64,000 nt of DNA from Vreelandella aquamarina (GTDB lineage: Bacteria > Pseudomonadota > Gammaproteobacteria > Pseudomonadales > Halomonadaceae): NCBI RefSeq assembly GCF_900110265.1, contig NZ_FODB01000011.1, positions 1 through 64,000 on the forward strand. The letters are read 5' to 3'. Shown here piece by piece: positions 27,558 to 36,844 of the stretch. The position numbers and the translations under genes are program-made. Position 1 is the stretch's first letter, and each line of letters opens with the position of its first letter. The notes under the pieces were generated by a model. That model worked only from the letters and a program-made list of their open reading frames with translations, had not been told where the DNA came from and did no database searches.

Positions 27558-28526
27558 TTAACGTAAGTAGCCGGAGACGCGCTCAAGCAACTCGCGCTGA
27601 TCATCAGCGCTAAAACTACGCTCGCTGGCGTTGATAGCCCGCAGCACGGTCTGGTCACCGTTGGGCTCAAGCGCTAGTCGAATCTGCTTAACATCAGGGC
27701 CAAAGACGATCTGCAGCGGGTTGCGCCCACGCTCAGTTTCCGTCATGTACTCCACCAAGAACTCATAGTCATCGGCGGAGGTCGCGAGCAGATTACGCTG
27801 CCCCTCTTGGGTGAAATCAAGAGAGAGGTAGTGGTTCAGCTCCGCCCAAACGCGGTCGATGGGTTGCGGAATCAGCACTTCCCACTCATCGCCCTGTTGA
27901 CGCAGTTGCAGCGTTTGCTCGCTAGCCAAGCGCTGAGCGGTCCAGGAAGAGGAGCTAGCCGTTGCGCTACGCGCGCCCAGATACTGCTCTAGTGCCGTTA
28001 AGCAGCTCTCAGCACTTTGCCCACTCTGGTCACAGCGCACTTCGCTGCTACCAGCGCGCAGGGCACTCTGCAGGCTTAGTGTGGCTTGCGGGGTCACGAT
28101 CACGCCTTGGGTGGCGCTGCTCTCTTGAACAGGAAGCTGGCGGCTGCGTACAAACGCTTCCAGTTGTGGCCAAACGGTACCAGGGTCGGCGGCCACTACT
28201 AACCAACTTTGATCGCCCACCTGACGGCGCTCAACGTACTCAGGCTCTAATCCACCACCAATGGCCAACGGCTGCGGCGGTTCAATCTCTGCCGGTTCGT
28301 CAAGCTGTGAGCCCTGCAACGCTATCTGGGGAACGGGCATGGCATCTTGGTAACGCTGCGTATTACGGGTTTCAGGCAGCACGAGGGGCGGCGCAGGAGC
28401 CGCTTCGGTGTAGTCCAAGTTGCGGTCGTGGTAATAACCATCGCGCGCGCAACCTGCCAGTGTGACAGCAGCTGCGAGTGCCAGCGGTATCCATTTAAGC
28501 GCACGTTGTTCAAGCACAGAGCTCAT
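27558..28526 (-). CDS. bamC: Outer membrane assembly lipoprotein BamC
   Basis: A 322-residue lipoprotein of the NlpB/DapX family: a lipoprotein signal with lipobox LAGC, then an unstructured Pro-rich N-terminal region and two helix-grip-type domains. It is a non-essential part of the BAM machinery that inserts beta-barrels in the outer membrane. ATG 28526 follows aaggtgg; a TTG codon directly before it is in frame. It lies between dapA and purC. Confidence 0.92.
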   Translation of the reverse strand: MSSVLEQRALKWIPLALAAAVTLAGCARDGYYHDRNLDYTEAAPAPPLVLPETRNTQRYQDAMPVPQIALQGSQLDEPAEIEPPQPLAIGGGLEPEYVERRQVGDQSWLVVAADPGTVWPQLEAFVRSRQLPVQESSATQGVIVTPQATLSLQSALRAGSSEVRCDQSGQSAESCLTALEQYLGARSATASSSSWTAQRLASEQTLQLRQQGDEWEVLIPQPIDRVWAELNHYLSLDFTQEGQRNLLATSADDYEFLVEYMTETERGRNPLQIVFGPDVKQIRLALEPNGDQTVLRAINASERSFSADDQRELLERVSGYLR

Positions 28527-28607
28527 CAAGCCACCTTAACAGTCAACAGATCAGTTACCCGGAAGGCCATGCCATCACCGGGTAGCAAAAGGGTTTCGAG
28601 CGCCGGG

Positions 28608-29492
28608 TTACTCCTCTACGACGCCCGCCAGCTGCAGTGCTTCGCTTACCGTGCCGTGGTACTTCTCCGACAGCCACGTCAGCGGCAGACGTATACCTGC
28701 TTCCATGTAACCCATGCGGTGCAGCGCCCACTTTACGGGAATGGGATTAGATTCAATGCCTAGGTTAGTGTGCAGCGGCATCAAGCGCGTATTAATTTGG
28801 TGAGCCTTATCGGCATCGCCCGCCACAGCAGCCGCGCACAGGTCATGCATGGCTTTGGGGGCAACGTTCGCGGTCACGGAGATATCACCATGCCCACCCA
28901 TTAGCATGAAATCGCAGGCCGTTGCGTCATCACCCGAGTAGAGCATGAAATCGCTGCCTTTCAGGCGTGAGATTAGATCCTCAGCGCGCTCAAGGTTCCC
29001 GGTGGCATCTTTCAGGCCGATAATGTTGTTCACTTCCGCTAAGCGCACCACCGTCTCGTTGTAGAGATCGGAGCAAGTGCGGCCAGGAACGTTGTACATA
29101 ATGACCGGAAGTTTGCTACCTTCAGCGACCGCTTTAAAGTGCTGGTACAGGCCTTCCTGGGTAGGCTTATTGTAGTAGGGGCAGACGGATAGGCAGTAGT
29201 CCGCGCCCACTTCACTGGCGTAGCGCGCCAGCTCAACGGCTTCCGAGGTAGCGTTCGCCCCGGTACCGGCAATGACAGGAATGCGACCATTGACTTCTTC
29301 AACCACGCTGCGGATCACATCAAAGTGCTCAGCAAAGGACATGGTCGTGGGTTCACCCGTGGTGCCCGCAGCGACGATGGCATCAGTGCCATTATCGAGG
29401 TGGAAGTTCACCAGACGACGAAGCGCCTCCCAGTCGATGTCGCCATTGACTTTCATCGGCGTCGCCAGGGCGACAATGCTGCCTGTGATCAT
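28608..29492 (-). CDS. dapA: 4-hydroxy-tetrahydrodipicolinate synthase
   Basis: A 294-residue aldolase-fold enzyme condensing pyruvate with aspartate semialdehyde at the entry to lysine and diaminopimelate synthesis. [12 protein letters not shown], the YNVPGRT tyrosine and GLKDATG with the Schiff-base Lys are present. ATG 29492 follows gaggaaaa; an in-frame extension to 29618 is unsupported. Confidence 0.97.
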   Translation of the reverse strand: MITGSIVALATPMKVNGDIDWEALRRLVNFHLDNGTDAIVAAGTTGEPTTMSFAEHFDVIRSVVEEVNGRIPVIAGTGANATSEAVELARYASEVGADYCLSVCPYYNKPTQEGLYQHFKAVAEGSKLPVIMYNVPGRTCSDLYNETVVRLAEVNNIIGLKDATGNLERAEDLISRLKGSDFMLYSGDDATACDFMLMGGHGDISVTANVAPKAMHDLCAAAVAGDADKAHQINTRLMPLHTNLGIESNPIPVKWALHRMGYMEAGIRLPLTWLSEKYHGTVSEALQLAGVVEE

Positions 29493-29677
29493 CCGTATTT
29501 TCCTCACCTGCAAAAAGTTGAAATCAAGCTGCCACGTAGGGTGCAATGACGTACATTGAGTTAAGACGCGGCGTTGATACTTTGAAGGAGCGCGATCACC
29601 CCTGCCCACAAACAGCAAATGGTACTCAGGCGATTCGAGCCTGTACAGCGTAAAGCGCTGCGAGTTTACTTAACGCT

Positions 29678-29706
29678 TTGACAGCAGCGCAGCGCTTGCG
29701 TGTAAT
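29678..29706 (+). promoter_or_regulatory. Sigma-70 promoter of bcp
   Basis: A consensus -35 TTGACA (29678-29683), a 17-bp spacer and -10 TGTAAT (29701-29706), ending 33 bp before the bcp start codon. Confidence 0.75.
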
Positions 29707-29739
29707 TTTCTATGAAAGTCACCCCCATAAGGAGCCTTT

Positions 29740-30213
29740 ATGGCGATTGAACTCGGCCAGCCCGTCCCTGATTTTTCCGCCCCAGCCACCGGCGGCGACA
29801 CCATCACGCTGTCGGAACTGCGTGGCAAGCAGGTAGTCATCTACTTCTATCCGAAAGCCAGCACGCCAGGCTGCACCACCGAGGGCGGCGACTTCCGTGA
29901 TCGCAAAACTGCCTTCGATGCTGCCAACACCGTGGTCATCGGTGTCTCCCGGGACGGTCTGCGCGCCCAGGAAAACTTCAAAGCCAAGCAGGATTTCAAC
30001 TTTGCGCTGATTTCCGACAAAGACGAAACCGTTTGTCAGCTGTTTGATGTGATCAAACTCAAGAAAATGTACGGCAAAGAGCACCTGGGCATCGAGCGTA
30101 GCACCTTCTTGATCGACCAGGATGGCAAGCTTGCCCAAGAGTGGCGCGGCGTTAAAGTTCCTGGCCACGTAGATGAGGTACTAAGCGCGGCGCAGGCACT
30201 GAATAGCCAGTAA
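29740..30213 (+). CDS. bcp: Bcp/PrxQ-type peroxiredoxin lacking the usual resolving cysteines
   Basis: A 157-residue thioredoxin-fold peroxidase that reduces hydroperoxides. The peroxidatic cysteine is Cys45 in YPKASTPGCTTEGGDFRD. The resolving cysteine found five residues later in E. coli Bcp (Cys50) is Gly here, and the alternative position in other PrxQ proteins (NFCAKQ) is Lys80 (NFKAKQ). The only other cysteine is Cys99. It probably works as a one-Cys enzyme or uses Cys99. A strong promoter stands upstream and a shared terminator follows. Confidence 0.93.
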   Translation: MAIELGQPVPDFSAPATGGDTITLSELRGKQVVIYFYPKASTPGCTTEGGDFRDRKTAFDAANTVVIGVSRDGLRAQENFKAKQDFNFALISDKDETVCQLFDVIKLKKMYGKEHLGIERSTFLIDQDGKLAQEWRGVKVPGHVDEVLSAAQALNSQ

Positions 30214-30224
30214 TAATGCACCGC

Positions 30225-30252
30225 TGGCTGTGCCCATATCGGGGCACAGCCA
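30225..30252. terminator. Bidirectional terminator, bcp / PerM-like gene
   Basis: An 11-bp perfect stem (tggctgtgccc / gggcacagcca) with a 6-nt loop between two convergent stops; there is no U-tract worth the name on either side. Confidence 0.6.
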
Positions 30253-30261
30253 TGCTCACGG

Positions 30262-31359
30262 CTAATCCTGCTTCAGCGGTGGCACCTGCGATGTTTGTCG
30301 GCCTTCAAGCCCTCTTGGCCATGCATACACCAGCGCTTTCAGCAGCGTGGCAAGCGGGATGGCAAAAAACACCCCCCAGAACCCCCAAATACCGCCAAAG
30401 AACAGCACCGCCACGATAATCGAGACCGGGTGGATATTGTTGGTTTCTGAGAACAGTACAGGGGCCAGTACGTTGCCATCCAGCGCCTGCAGCACGCCGT
30501 AGGCCACTAAAACGTAGACAAACTGCTCGCTAATACCGAAATGGAAGCCCGCTACCGCCGCCACGGGGATGGTTGCCACCGCCGCGCCAATGTAGGGCAC
30601 CAATACGGAAAAACCGACCAGCACGGCCAGTAGCGCCGTATAGGGCAAGCCAAAAAAGGCAAAGGTGATATACGCCACCGTGCCGACGATGACGATCTCA
30701 ATGGACTTACCGCGGATATAGTTGGCGATTTGGCGATCCATTTCATGCCAGATGCGCGTCAGCAGCGTACGCTTCTGCGGCAGCAGCGAGAGCGTAAAGC
30801 CCACCAGCGCCTCACGATCTTTCAGCATAAAAAAGACCAAAATCGGCACTAACACCAAATAGATGATCAACGACATGACATTGCCAAGCGAGGTCAACGA
30901 GAGCGTCAAGGCGCGCTGACCTAGCTGGCTAATTTCCCGCCCGGCGACGCCAATCCAGCTCTGCATCTGATCAGGCGTCACGATATTAGGGAAGCGCTCC
31001 TGCAACTGATCTAGCCAGCCCTGGCCGCTGGCAAACATGCGCGGCGTCTCTTGAACGAGCCCGACCAGCTGATTCCAGATCAGCGGCATCAAGATAAACG
31101 CTAGCGTGAGCAGCACGCTGACAAATGCCAAAAACACCATAATGACAGCCAGCAAATGCGGCACTCGACGTCGCGTGAGCGCGCTAACCACGCCTTGCAG
31201 TAAAAACGCCAGCACCAACGCGGTAAAGAACGGTGCCAACATGCGGCCAAACCAAATAATGGCGGCAAACCCTGCCACCAGCACCACCAGAAGAATTAAC
31301 GCCTCTTCGTCTGAAAAGTAGCGCTCTACCCAACTTTTCAGAATACTGCGCATGGTCAT
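30262..31359 (-). CDS. AI-2E/PerM-family membrane permease
   Basis: A 365-residue inner-membrane protein with about eight hydrophobic segments and the AI-2E/PerM (UPF0118) pattern: a pair near the N-terminus, a long periplasmic or coiled region (about 100-150), then the conserved VPYIGAAVATIPVA and ALDGNVLAPVLF motifs. Members have been linked to efflux of signals, Na+(Li+)/H+ exchange and other substrates; nothing here decides which. Its start overlaps the stop of the TusA-like gene (ATGA). Confidence 0.87.
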   Translation of the reverse strand: MTMRSILKSWVERYFSDEEALILLVVLVAGFAAIIWFGRMLAPFFTALVLAFLLQGVVSALTRRRVPHLLAVIMVFLAFVSVLLTLAFILMPLIWNQLVGLVQETPRMFASGQGWLDQLQERFPNIVTPDQMQSWIGVAGREISQLGQRALTLSLTSLGNVMSLIIYLVLVPILVFFMLKDREALVGFTLSLLPQKRTLLTRIWHEMDRQIANYIRGKSIEIVIVGTVAYITFAFFGLPYTALLAVLVGFSVLVPYIGAAVATIPVAAVAGFHFGISEQFVYVLVAYGVLQALDGNVLAPVLFSETNNIHPVSIIVAVLFFGGIWGFWGVFFAIPLATLLKALVYAWPRGLEGRQTSQVPPLKQD

Positions 31360-31634
31360 GAGTGGGTGTTCCCTGCTTTACGAATCCAAAATACATACAC
31401 GTCGCCGCGCTGCACCCGCGCTTCCATCACATGGTCGCTTAGCTCAGTAAATGCCGCCATATCCCGCCACGAGCCCGCATCGGTCGCACTTACTTCCAGC
31501 AGTTGGCCTGGCGCAAGGCCTGCCAGTGCCTGCTTCGCCTTTAGCAGCGGTAGCGGGCAGTGCAATCCGGTGGCGTCCAACACTTGATCGGGCTTAAGCC
31601 CTTCGGCTAACCCTGACGCTGTTTGCTCAGACAT
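31356..31634 (-). CDS. TusA/SirA-like sulfur-carrier family protein
   Basis: A 92-residue cytosolic protein with the CPLP motif (Cys26) in LDATGLHCPLPLLKAKQAL, the hallmark of TusA-fold persulfide carriers. The start at 31634 is favoured by a ggggagagt site; an in-frame ATG at 31676 has none. It overlaps the PerM-like gene by 4 bp, an arrangement common in this clade. It may be TusA itself or a paralogue with another sulfur-transfer partner. Confidence 0.83.
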   Translation of the reverse strand: MSEQTASGLAEGLKPDQVLDATGLHCPLPLLKAKQALAGLAPGQLLEVSATDAGSWRDMAAFTELSDHVMEARVQRGDVYVFWIRKAGNTHS

Positions 31635-31816
31635 ACTCTCCCCCAAAGGCAGCTTCCATGATGCTAAATCGTTCAATGGCTACATAACCATCGCATTGTT
31701 GCATAAACTGTTTTTTTGCGATGCCCACTGCGATATTGATTTAACGGCACTTCCCTGCCTGAATCAATGTCACACCGTTGTTAGCCGTGCCTATTATTCG
31801 AACGAATGGGGATGTC

Positions 31817-33277
31817 ATGCTGCATTTTAGACCCGCCTACTCTCGCTGGGCCTGCACGCTCGCGCTCTCGCTCAGCGCTTTGTGCGTTAGCTTGCCCAGC
31901 CACAGCTATGACGACTACCAACTGCCCAGTTTAGGGGGCGCATCGGCATCGGTAAGCAATGAGGAGTTTCGCCTTGGCCGCGCATGGCTGCGCCAGTTCC
32001 GCGCTCAGGCCCCCCAGTGGCAGGACCCCATAGTCAGCGATTATTTAGAGAGTTTAGTGGCACGTTTGGCACCCTACAGCCAGCTGGGTAGCCTGCAAAC
32101 CACCACGGTGATGGTGGATAACCGTTCGCTCAACGCCTTTGCGGTGCCCGGCGGCGTGGTGGGCATTAATTCAGGGCTGTTTGCCTTTGCTGAAGATGAA
32201 GGCGCTTTTGTATCGGTGATTGCCCACGAGCTTGGCCACCTTTCCCAACGCCACTACGCCCGTCGCAGCGCCCGTGCAGAACAGACCCAGCTGCCCGCCA
32301 TGGCGGCTATGCTAGCGGGTATGCTGATTGCTGCCAGCGGCGGCGGCGATGCAGGCATTGCCACCGCCATAGGCTCTCAGGCGGCGCTTATTCAGGACCA
32401 GCTCACCTACTCCAGACGTTTTGAACAGGAGGCTGACCGTATTGGCCTACAGGCCATGGCAGAGGCAGGCTACGACCCAGAGGCCATGGTGCGTATGTTC
32501 GATACCATGCAGCGCCTGTCGCGGCTTCAAGGCGGCACGCCGCCTGAATTTCTATTGACCCACCCTGTGTCAGATAGCCGCCTGAGCGACGCCCAAGCGC
32601 GGGTTTCTCAGCTTAGCGTGGCCAGCCGCTACACCAGCGATACGCTCTATGACATGATGCGCGCTCGCGCTTTGCTGAGCATTTACCGCAATTCACCCCA
32701 GCAAGCGGCTTCGCGGCTGGCTCAGGAGGATGCCGAGGAGCCTGCGCTGCGTTATATCAACGCACTTATTGATGCGCACAATGGTCAAACCGACCGCGCG
32801 CTGCAAACCCTCGATCAGCTTGCCAACGAGCTTCCTGATTACGGCATGCTGCCCGCCTCCGCGGCGAACGTAGCCCTGGAAGCCCAACGCTACGATGAGG
32901 CCATTTCCCGCAGCCAGCGGCTGCTGCGGCTGATGCCTAACTATCTGCCTGCTCAGTTGACCCTAGCGGAGGCGCAGCTACAGCGCGATCCAGAAGCGGC
33001 TTACGAACTGCTTCGAGATATCACCACGCAGCACCCGGAAAGCCCCCAGGGCTTCAACCTGCTGGCAGAGGCCGCCGGGCGCAGCGGGTTTAACGGCTGG
33101 GGTCACCTGGCCCGTGCCGAGCACCTGCAGCTCACCGGGCGCGTTGACCGAGGCATTCGTCAACTGAGTATCGCCAAGGATGCCGCCCAACAGGAGAACG
33201 ACCAGCAGGCATTGGCGCGCATCGAGCAGCGTCGGGAAGCGTTTATGGAGTACCGCGAGGCGCTGGAAAAATTTTAG
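31817..33277 (+). CDS. bepA: BepA-like periplasmic metalloprotease/chaperone (M48)
   Basis: A 486-residue secreted protein with a signal peptide (about 1-31), an M48 peptidase domain with HELGH (137-141) and the third ligand region EADRIGLQAM, and a C-terminal TPR region (about 290-480). BepA assists LptD and BAM-dependent outer-membrane assembly and degrades stalled products. ATG 31817 with gggga ahead is chosen over a TTG 13 codons upstream, because it gives a proper signal peptide. Confidence 0.93.
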   Translation: MLHFRPAYSRWACTLALSLSALCVSLPSHSYDDYQLPSLGGASASVSNEEFRLGRAWLRQFRAQAPQWQDPIVSDYLESLVARLAPYSQLGSLQTTTVMVDNRSLNAFAVPGGVVGINSGLFAFAEDEGAFVSVIAHELGHLSQRHYARRSARAEQTQLPAMAAMLAGMLIAASGGGDAGIATAIGSQAALIQDQLTYSRRFEQEADRIGLQAMAEAGYDPEAMVRMFDTMQRLSRLQGGTPPEFLLTHPVSDSRLSDAQARVSQLSVASRYTSDTLYDMMRARALLSIYRNSPQQAASRLAQEDAEEPALRYINALIDAHNGQTDRALQTLDQLANELPDYGMLPASAANVALEAQRYDEAISRSQRLLRLMPNYLPAQLTLAEAQLQRDPEAAYELLRDITTQHPESPQGFNLLAEAAGRSGFNGWGHLARAEHLQLTGRVDRGIRQLSIAKDAAQQENDQQALARIEQRREAFMEYREALEKF

Positions 33278-33291
33278 CCGTTTAGAAACAC

Positions 33292-33321
33292 AACGCCCGA
33301 ATGCAGCGGCATCCGGGCGTT
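33292..33321. terminator. Bidirectional terminator, bepA / nadA
   Basis: Stem aacgcccg-a-atgc / gcat-c-cgggcgtt (8 + 4 bp around one mismatch, AGCG loop) between convergent stops. Confidence 0.65.
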
Positions 33322-33355
33322 ATCTAGGGCCTGGCGTTCAGCCTTAGCGTTTGGC

Positions 33356-34384
33356 TTAAGCGTTAAAGTTCAGCATACGCTCCAGGGGCTTTAACGCCTG
33401 CTGACGCAAGGCATCATCAACAAAGATCTCGCCGCTGCCTTCACGCAGCGCGCCTGCCAAATTATCCAGCGCGTTCATCGCCATCCAGGGGCAATGGGCA
33501 CAGCTGCGGCACGTCGCACCGTTTCCGGCGGTGGGCGCTTCAAAGAGCGTTTTCTCAGGCACGGCCTGCTGCATCTTGAAGAAAATGCCCCGGTCAGTGG
33601 CCACAATCAGCTTTTCATTGGGCAGCGTTTGCGCTGCTTTGATGAGCTGGGAGGTAGAGCCAGCCACATCGGCCAGCTGCACAACAGCCTCCGGCGACTC
33701 CGGGTGGACAAGCACGGCGGCATCCGGATACAGACGCTTCAAGTCTTGAATGCCTTTCGCCTTGAACTCCTCGTGCACGATGCAGGCACCGTCCCACATC
33801 AGCATGTCGGCACCGGTTTTTTTCTGAATATAGCCACCCAGATGCTTATCCGGTGCCCACAAAATCTTTTCACCCTTCTCCTGCAGGTGCTCAATGACCT
33901 CCACGGCAATCGAAGAGGTCACGACCCAATCGGCACGCGCTTTTACCGCCGCCGAGGTATTGGCGTACACCACCACCGTACGGTCCGGATGGGCATCGCA
34001 GAACGCGCTGAACTCGTCAATCGGGCAGCCAATATCGAGCGAGCAGGTCGCTTCGAGCGTAGGCATCAACACACGCTTTTCTGGGGAAAGGATCTTGGCC
34101 GTTTCGCCCATAAAGCGCACGCCTGCAACCACCAGCGTGGTGGCATCGTGACGGGCACCGAAGCGGGCCATTTCCAGGGAGTCCGCCACACAGCCGCCAG
34201 TCTCTTCAGCAAGCTGCTGAATGGCATCGTCGGTATAGTAATGCGCTACCAAAACGGCGTTGTTCGCCTTGAGTAACTGCTTGATCTCAGCCACTCGCGC
34301 TTCGTCTTCCGCAGGGATACGGGTAGGACAGTATGGGCTTGGTAGCGGAGCGTCTAGCTCAGCTTGAGAGGTCATCATAGTCAT
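33356..34384 (-). CDS. nadA: Quinolinate synthase
   Basis: A 342-residue 4Fe-4S enzyme condensing iminoaspartate with dihydroxyacetone phosphate to quinolinate, the substrate of NadC. Cluster ligands are visible: [21 protein letters not shown] and the C-terminal CRSCAHCPW. The start is uncertain: ATG 34384, 34378 or 34375, or GTG 34396, none with a clear ribosome site. The upstream DNA is rich in inverted repeats (34404-34539), which may regulate it. Confidence 0.96.
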   Translation of the reverse strand: MTMMTSQAELDAPLPSPYCPTRIPAEDEARVAEIKQLLKANNAVLVAHYYTDDAIQQLAEETGGCVADSLEMARFGARHDATTLVVAGVRFMGETAKILSPEKRVLMPTLEATCSLDIGCPIDEFSAFCDAHPDRTVVVYANTSAAVKARADWVVTSSIAVEVIEHLQEKGEKILWAPDKHLGGYIQKKTGADMLMWDGACIVHEEFKAKGIQDLKRLYPDAAVLVHPESPEAVVQLADVAGSTSQLIKAAQTLPNEKLIVATDRGIFFKMQQAVPEKTLFEAPTAGNGATCRSCAHCPWMAMNALDNLAGALREGSGEIFVDDALRQQALKPLERMLNFNA

Positions 34385-34403
34385 TGTGTCTACCACTGTG
34401 ACG

Positions 34404-34539
34404 AACAGGGAATCCCCCTGTTAAACACCAGTCACGGCGTATGCGCTCCGCATGCGCCGCACTCGGGGGCAACGGCCGCTGCGTCTCTCGCGGTGGCACG
34501 TCACCAGCCTGGCTTGCTTAGAGCCAGGGCTGCCGTGAC
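34404..34539 (-). promoter_or_regulatory. Structured leader of nadA
   Basis: The 379-bp gap between nadA and the tRNA genes has no gene. It holds three inverted repeats: AACAGGG/CCCTGTT (34404-34422, 8 bp before GTG 34396), cggcg-t-atgcg / cgcat-g-cgccg (34435-34459), and CCTGGCT/AGCCAGG (34508-34528) inside GTCAC/GTGAC (34500-34539). It could be a regulator site plus a folded leader RNA. Confidence 0.4.
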
Positions 34540-34738
34540 ATCTTCGGCAGCCAAACGATCTATCGATTATGCGTTAACCAATACGTTTTTCACTATTCTT
34601 CTAACTATGCTTCTCACCACGCGTCTCACCACTGGACCACCGTGGCAATCACGTTATTGTCATCATATTGTGGTGGACAATCGTTGCCCGCTGCAAGCAG
34701 AAAGTCACGTTGCAGCGCGGCAAAACGTGCATAGCAAA

Positions 34739-34768
34739 ACGCCCCTGGCAGCAAGCTACCAAGGGCGT
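34739..34768 (-). terminator. Terminator of the tRNA-Lys operon
   Basis: On the minus strand a 10-bp stem with one mismatch (acgcccttgg / ccaggggcgt) and a 10-nt loop is followed by ttttgc, 8 bp after the CCA end of the promoter-distal tRNA. Confidence 0.7.
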
Positions 34769-34775
34769 CGGAATT

Positions 34776-34851
34776 TGGTGGGTCGTGTAGGATTCGAACC
34801 TACGACCAATTGATTAAAAGTCAACTGCTCTACCAACTGAGCTAACGACCC
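34776..34851 (-). tRNA. tRNA-Lys (anticodon UUU)
   Basis: A 76-nt tRNA with acceptor stem GGGTCGT/ACGACCC, D-arm AGCTCAGTTGGTAGAGC, anticodon loop CTTTTAA with TTT at 34816-34818, T-arm GTTCGAATC and an encoded CCA. It is identical to the copy at 34969-35044 and downstream in the same transcript. Confidence 0.97.
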
Positions 34852-34968
34852 AAATTTTGCTGCGCTAATCAAAAACGACTAGCAAATACTACACTAACTC
34901 ACATCGAAACACATATTGAAAACAAAGCATTGGTGAAACTATTACCTGATGCGTTTGCTTATTTCGGA

Positions 34969-35044
34969 TGGTGGGTCGTGTAGGATTCGAACCTACGACC
35001 AATTGATTAAAAGTCAACTGCTCTACCAACTGAGCTAACGACCC
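34969..35044 (-). tRNA. tRNA-Lys (anticodon UUU), first copy
   Basis: A 76-nt sequence identical to the second copy 117 bp downstream, with an encoded CCA; the anticodon TTT is at 35009-35011. A promoter lies 17 bp upstream of its 5' end. The spacer between the two genes is AT-rich and has no gene. Confidence 0.97.
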
Positions 35045-35060
35045 GTCCGAACGGATGCAT

Positions 35061-35089
35061 ATAGTACGGATACGGCTTGTGAATAGCAA
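35061..35089 (-). promoter_or_regulatory. Promoter of the tRNA-Lys pair
   Basis: On the minus strand: -35 TTGCTA (35084-35089), a 17-bp spacer and -10 TACTAT (35061-35066), with a GC-rich stretch before the mature 5' end, as in stable-RNA promoters. Confidence 0.7.
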
Positions 35090-35119
35090 GCCCTTTTTTA
35101 TCTTTCGTCTATATCTACT

Positions 35120-35158
35120 GCTCTGCACGGTGCCAAAAAGCCTTACCCCGTGCAGAGC
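35120..35158 (-). terminator. Putative rluB operon terminator
   Basis: Perfect 11-bp arms gctctgcacgg / ccgtgcagagc with a 17-nt loop, 24 bp after the rluB stop and just ahead of the tRNA promoter. It lacks a U-tract, so termination here is only likely. Confidence 0.45.
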
Positions 35159-35181
35159 GCACTGCTTGAACCGCGCCTAGC

Positions 35182-36057
35182 CTAACCGCGCTTGGGTTTC
35201 GGCTTGCGCATCGCCTGCACCGGACGACGCTTATGCTTGTCGCGGCTCCAGCGGTTCTTCTCGTCTGGCGTCAGCTCAGGCACTTTGCGGGTTTCCAGGT
35301 TGGCCAGCGTCGCTAAGTCATCCACCTCATCCTGAGAGAGTTCGACCCACTCACCGGCTTTCGCCCGCTTGTCGAGGAAGATATTGCCGTAGCGCACACG
35401 CTTCAGGCGGCTAACGGTAAGCCCCTGGGACTCCCACAGGCGGCGCACTTCACGGTTGCGGCCTTCCAGAATCACCACGTGGAACCAGGTGTTAATGCCT
35501 TCGCCACCAAACTCCTGCACGTCGGTAAAGCGCGCTGGGCCATCTTCCAGCATCACACCGTCGACCATGGCGACGATATGCTCGCGCTTGACGTCGCCCA
35601 TGACCCGCACCGCGTACTCACGCTCCACCTGGGTGGAGGGGTGCATCAAGCGGTTGGCAAGTTCACCGTCGGTGGTGAACAGCAGCAAGCCGCTGGTATT
35701 GATGTCCAAGCGGCCAATGGCAATCCAGCGCTCGCCTTTCAGGCGCGGTAGGCGCTCAAAGACCGTGCGACGGCCTTCCGGGTCTTTACGGGTGCACAGC
35801 TCGCCTTCCGGCTTGTTGTACATAATGACCCGGCGCGGCACTTCCTCTTCCGGACGCAGCGTCACCGGGCGGTCATCAAAGCTGACCTTATCCCGCGCTT
35901 CCACTCGGTCGCCCAGTTTGGCCACTTGGCTATTCACCTTCACCCGACCATCGGCAATGGCAGTTTCCATTTCACGGCGGGAGCCAAGGCCCGCGCGGGC
36001 CAGCACTTTCTGCAGTTTTTCGCTGGTAGGCGGCGTGGTGTTGTTACTTTCACTCAT
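35182..36057 (-). CDS. rluB: 23S rRNA pseudouridine-2605 synthase
   Basis: A 291-residue RsuA/RluB-type synthase: an N-terminal S4 RNA-binding domain (about 12-70) and a catalytic domain with the catalytic Asp in [13 protein letters not shown]. The C-terminal tail is short and basic. Length and its place behind scpAB favour RluB over RluE/RluF. It overlaps scpB by 8 bp. Confidence 0.93.
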   Translation of the reverse strand: MSESNNTTPPTSEKLQKVLARAGLGSRREMETAIADGRVKVNSQVAKLGDRVEARDKVSFDDRPVTLRPEEEVPRRVIMYNKPEGELCTRKDPEGRRTVFERLPRLKGERWIAIGRLDINTSGLLLFTTDGELANRLMHPSTQVEREYAVRVMGDVKREHIVAMVDGVMLEDGPARFTDVQEFGGEGINTWFHVVILEGRNREVRRLWESQGLTVSRLKRVRYGNIFLDKRAKAGEWVELSQDEVDDLATLANLETRKVPELTPDEKNRWSRDKHKRRPVQAMRKPKPKRG

Positions 36058-36844
36058 GGTCGTCTGACCTCACATCGTTGGTCTGCGTGTCAGCGTCCTC
36101 ATGTTGACGCTGCGCACGTGCCGCTAGCCGCGCCTCTAAATCGGCAAAGCTGAGCGGCTGGGTTAACGCCGTCTCGGCGTGGTGGTCGGCACTCTCTGCC
36201 AACGTATTCTCATCTTGCTGGGGTGGCGCATCCTGCACGCTTTGCACCGTTTCGTCCAGTGCTAGCGGCGGGTTTTGTTCGGATGATGCCTCCTCCAGAG
36301 AAAGCGCTTCGCGATCGTCACCGTTGACCAGGGTATACATGGGCGGCAGCGCATCCAGGGTTTTCAGCCCGAAGTCATCCAAAAAGCTGCGCGTGGTGGC
36401 ATAGACCGCCGGACGGCCCGGCACGTCCCGGTGGCCCACCACGCGTATCCAGCCGCGCTCCATCAGCGTGCGAATAATCGAACTGCTGACGCTCACACCG
36501 CGCACATCTTCGATATCACCCCGAGTCACCGGTTGGCGGTAGGCAATTAGCGCCAGCGTTTCCAAGAGTGCTCGAGAGTAGCGCTGGGGGCGCTCGTCCC
36601 ACAGCCGCGAGACCCAGTGGGCCAAGCGTGGGCGAATGCGTAGCTGAAAGCCAGAGGCGGTCTCGACCAGTTCCAGCGCGCCGTTATCGTGGCGCAGCGC
36701 TAGCCGTGACAGCGCTTCCCTCAACGCTTTGCGGGAAGGGCACTCGTCGGCCAAAAATAGTGTTTCCAGGCGCTCAACCGGCAGCGGTTCACCCGCTGCT
36801 AGCAGCGCCGCTTCAATAATGTCATCTAACGTGGTGTCTCTCAC
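36050..36844 (-). CDS. scpB: Segregation and condensation protein B
   Basis: A 264-residue protein with the tandem winged helices of Scp[15 protein letters not shown] at the N-terminus, then [30 protein letters not shown] and [18 protein letters not shown]. The C-terminal 80 residues are a low-complexity acidic tail. With ScpA and SMC it forms the chromosome-condensing complex. It overlaps scpA by 4 bp. Confidence 0.94.
   Translation of the reverse strand: MRDTTLDDIIEAALLAAGEPLPVERLETLFLADECPSRKALREALSRLALRHDNGALELVETASGFQLRIRPRLAHWVSRLWDERPQRYSRALLETLALIAYRQPVTRGDIEDVRGVSVSSSIIRTLMERGWIRVVGHRDVPGRPAVYATTRSFLDDFGLKTLDALPPMYTLVNGDDREALSLEEASSEQNPPLALDETVQSVQDAPPQQDENTLAESADHHAETALTQPLSFADLEARLAARAQRQHEDADTQTNDVRSDDHE

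Noticed and set aside
34364-34813. A 149-codon plus-strand frame upstream of nadA
   Set aside because: It runs into a tRNA gene and the tRNA terminator; the C-terminal peptide is a translated T-arm, a known annotation artefact.
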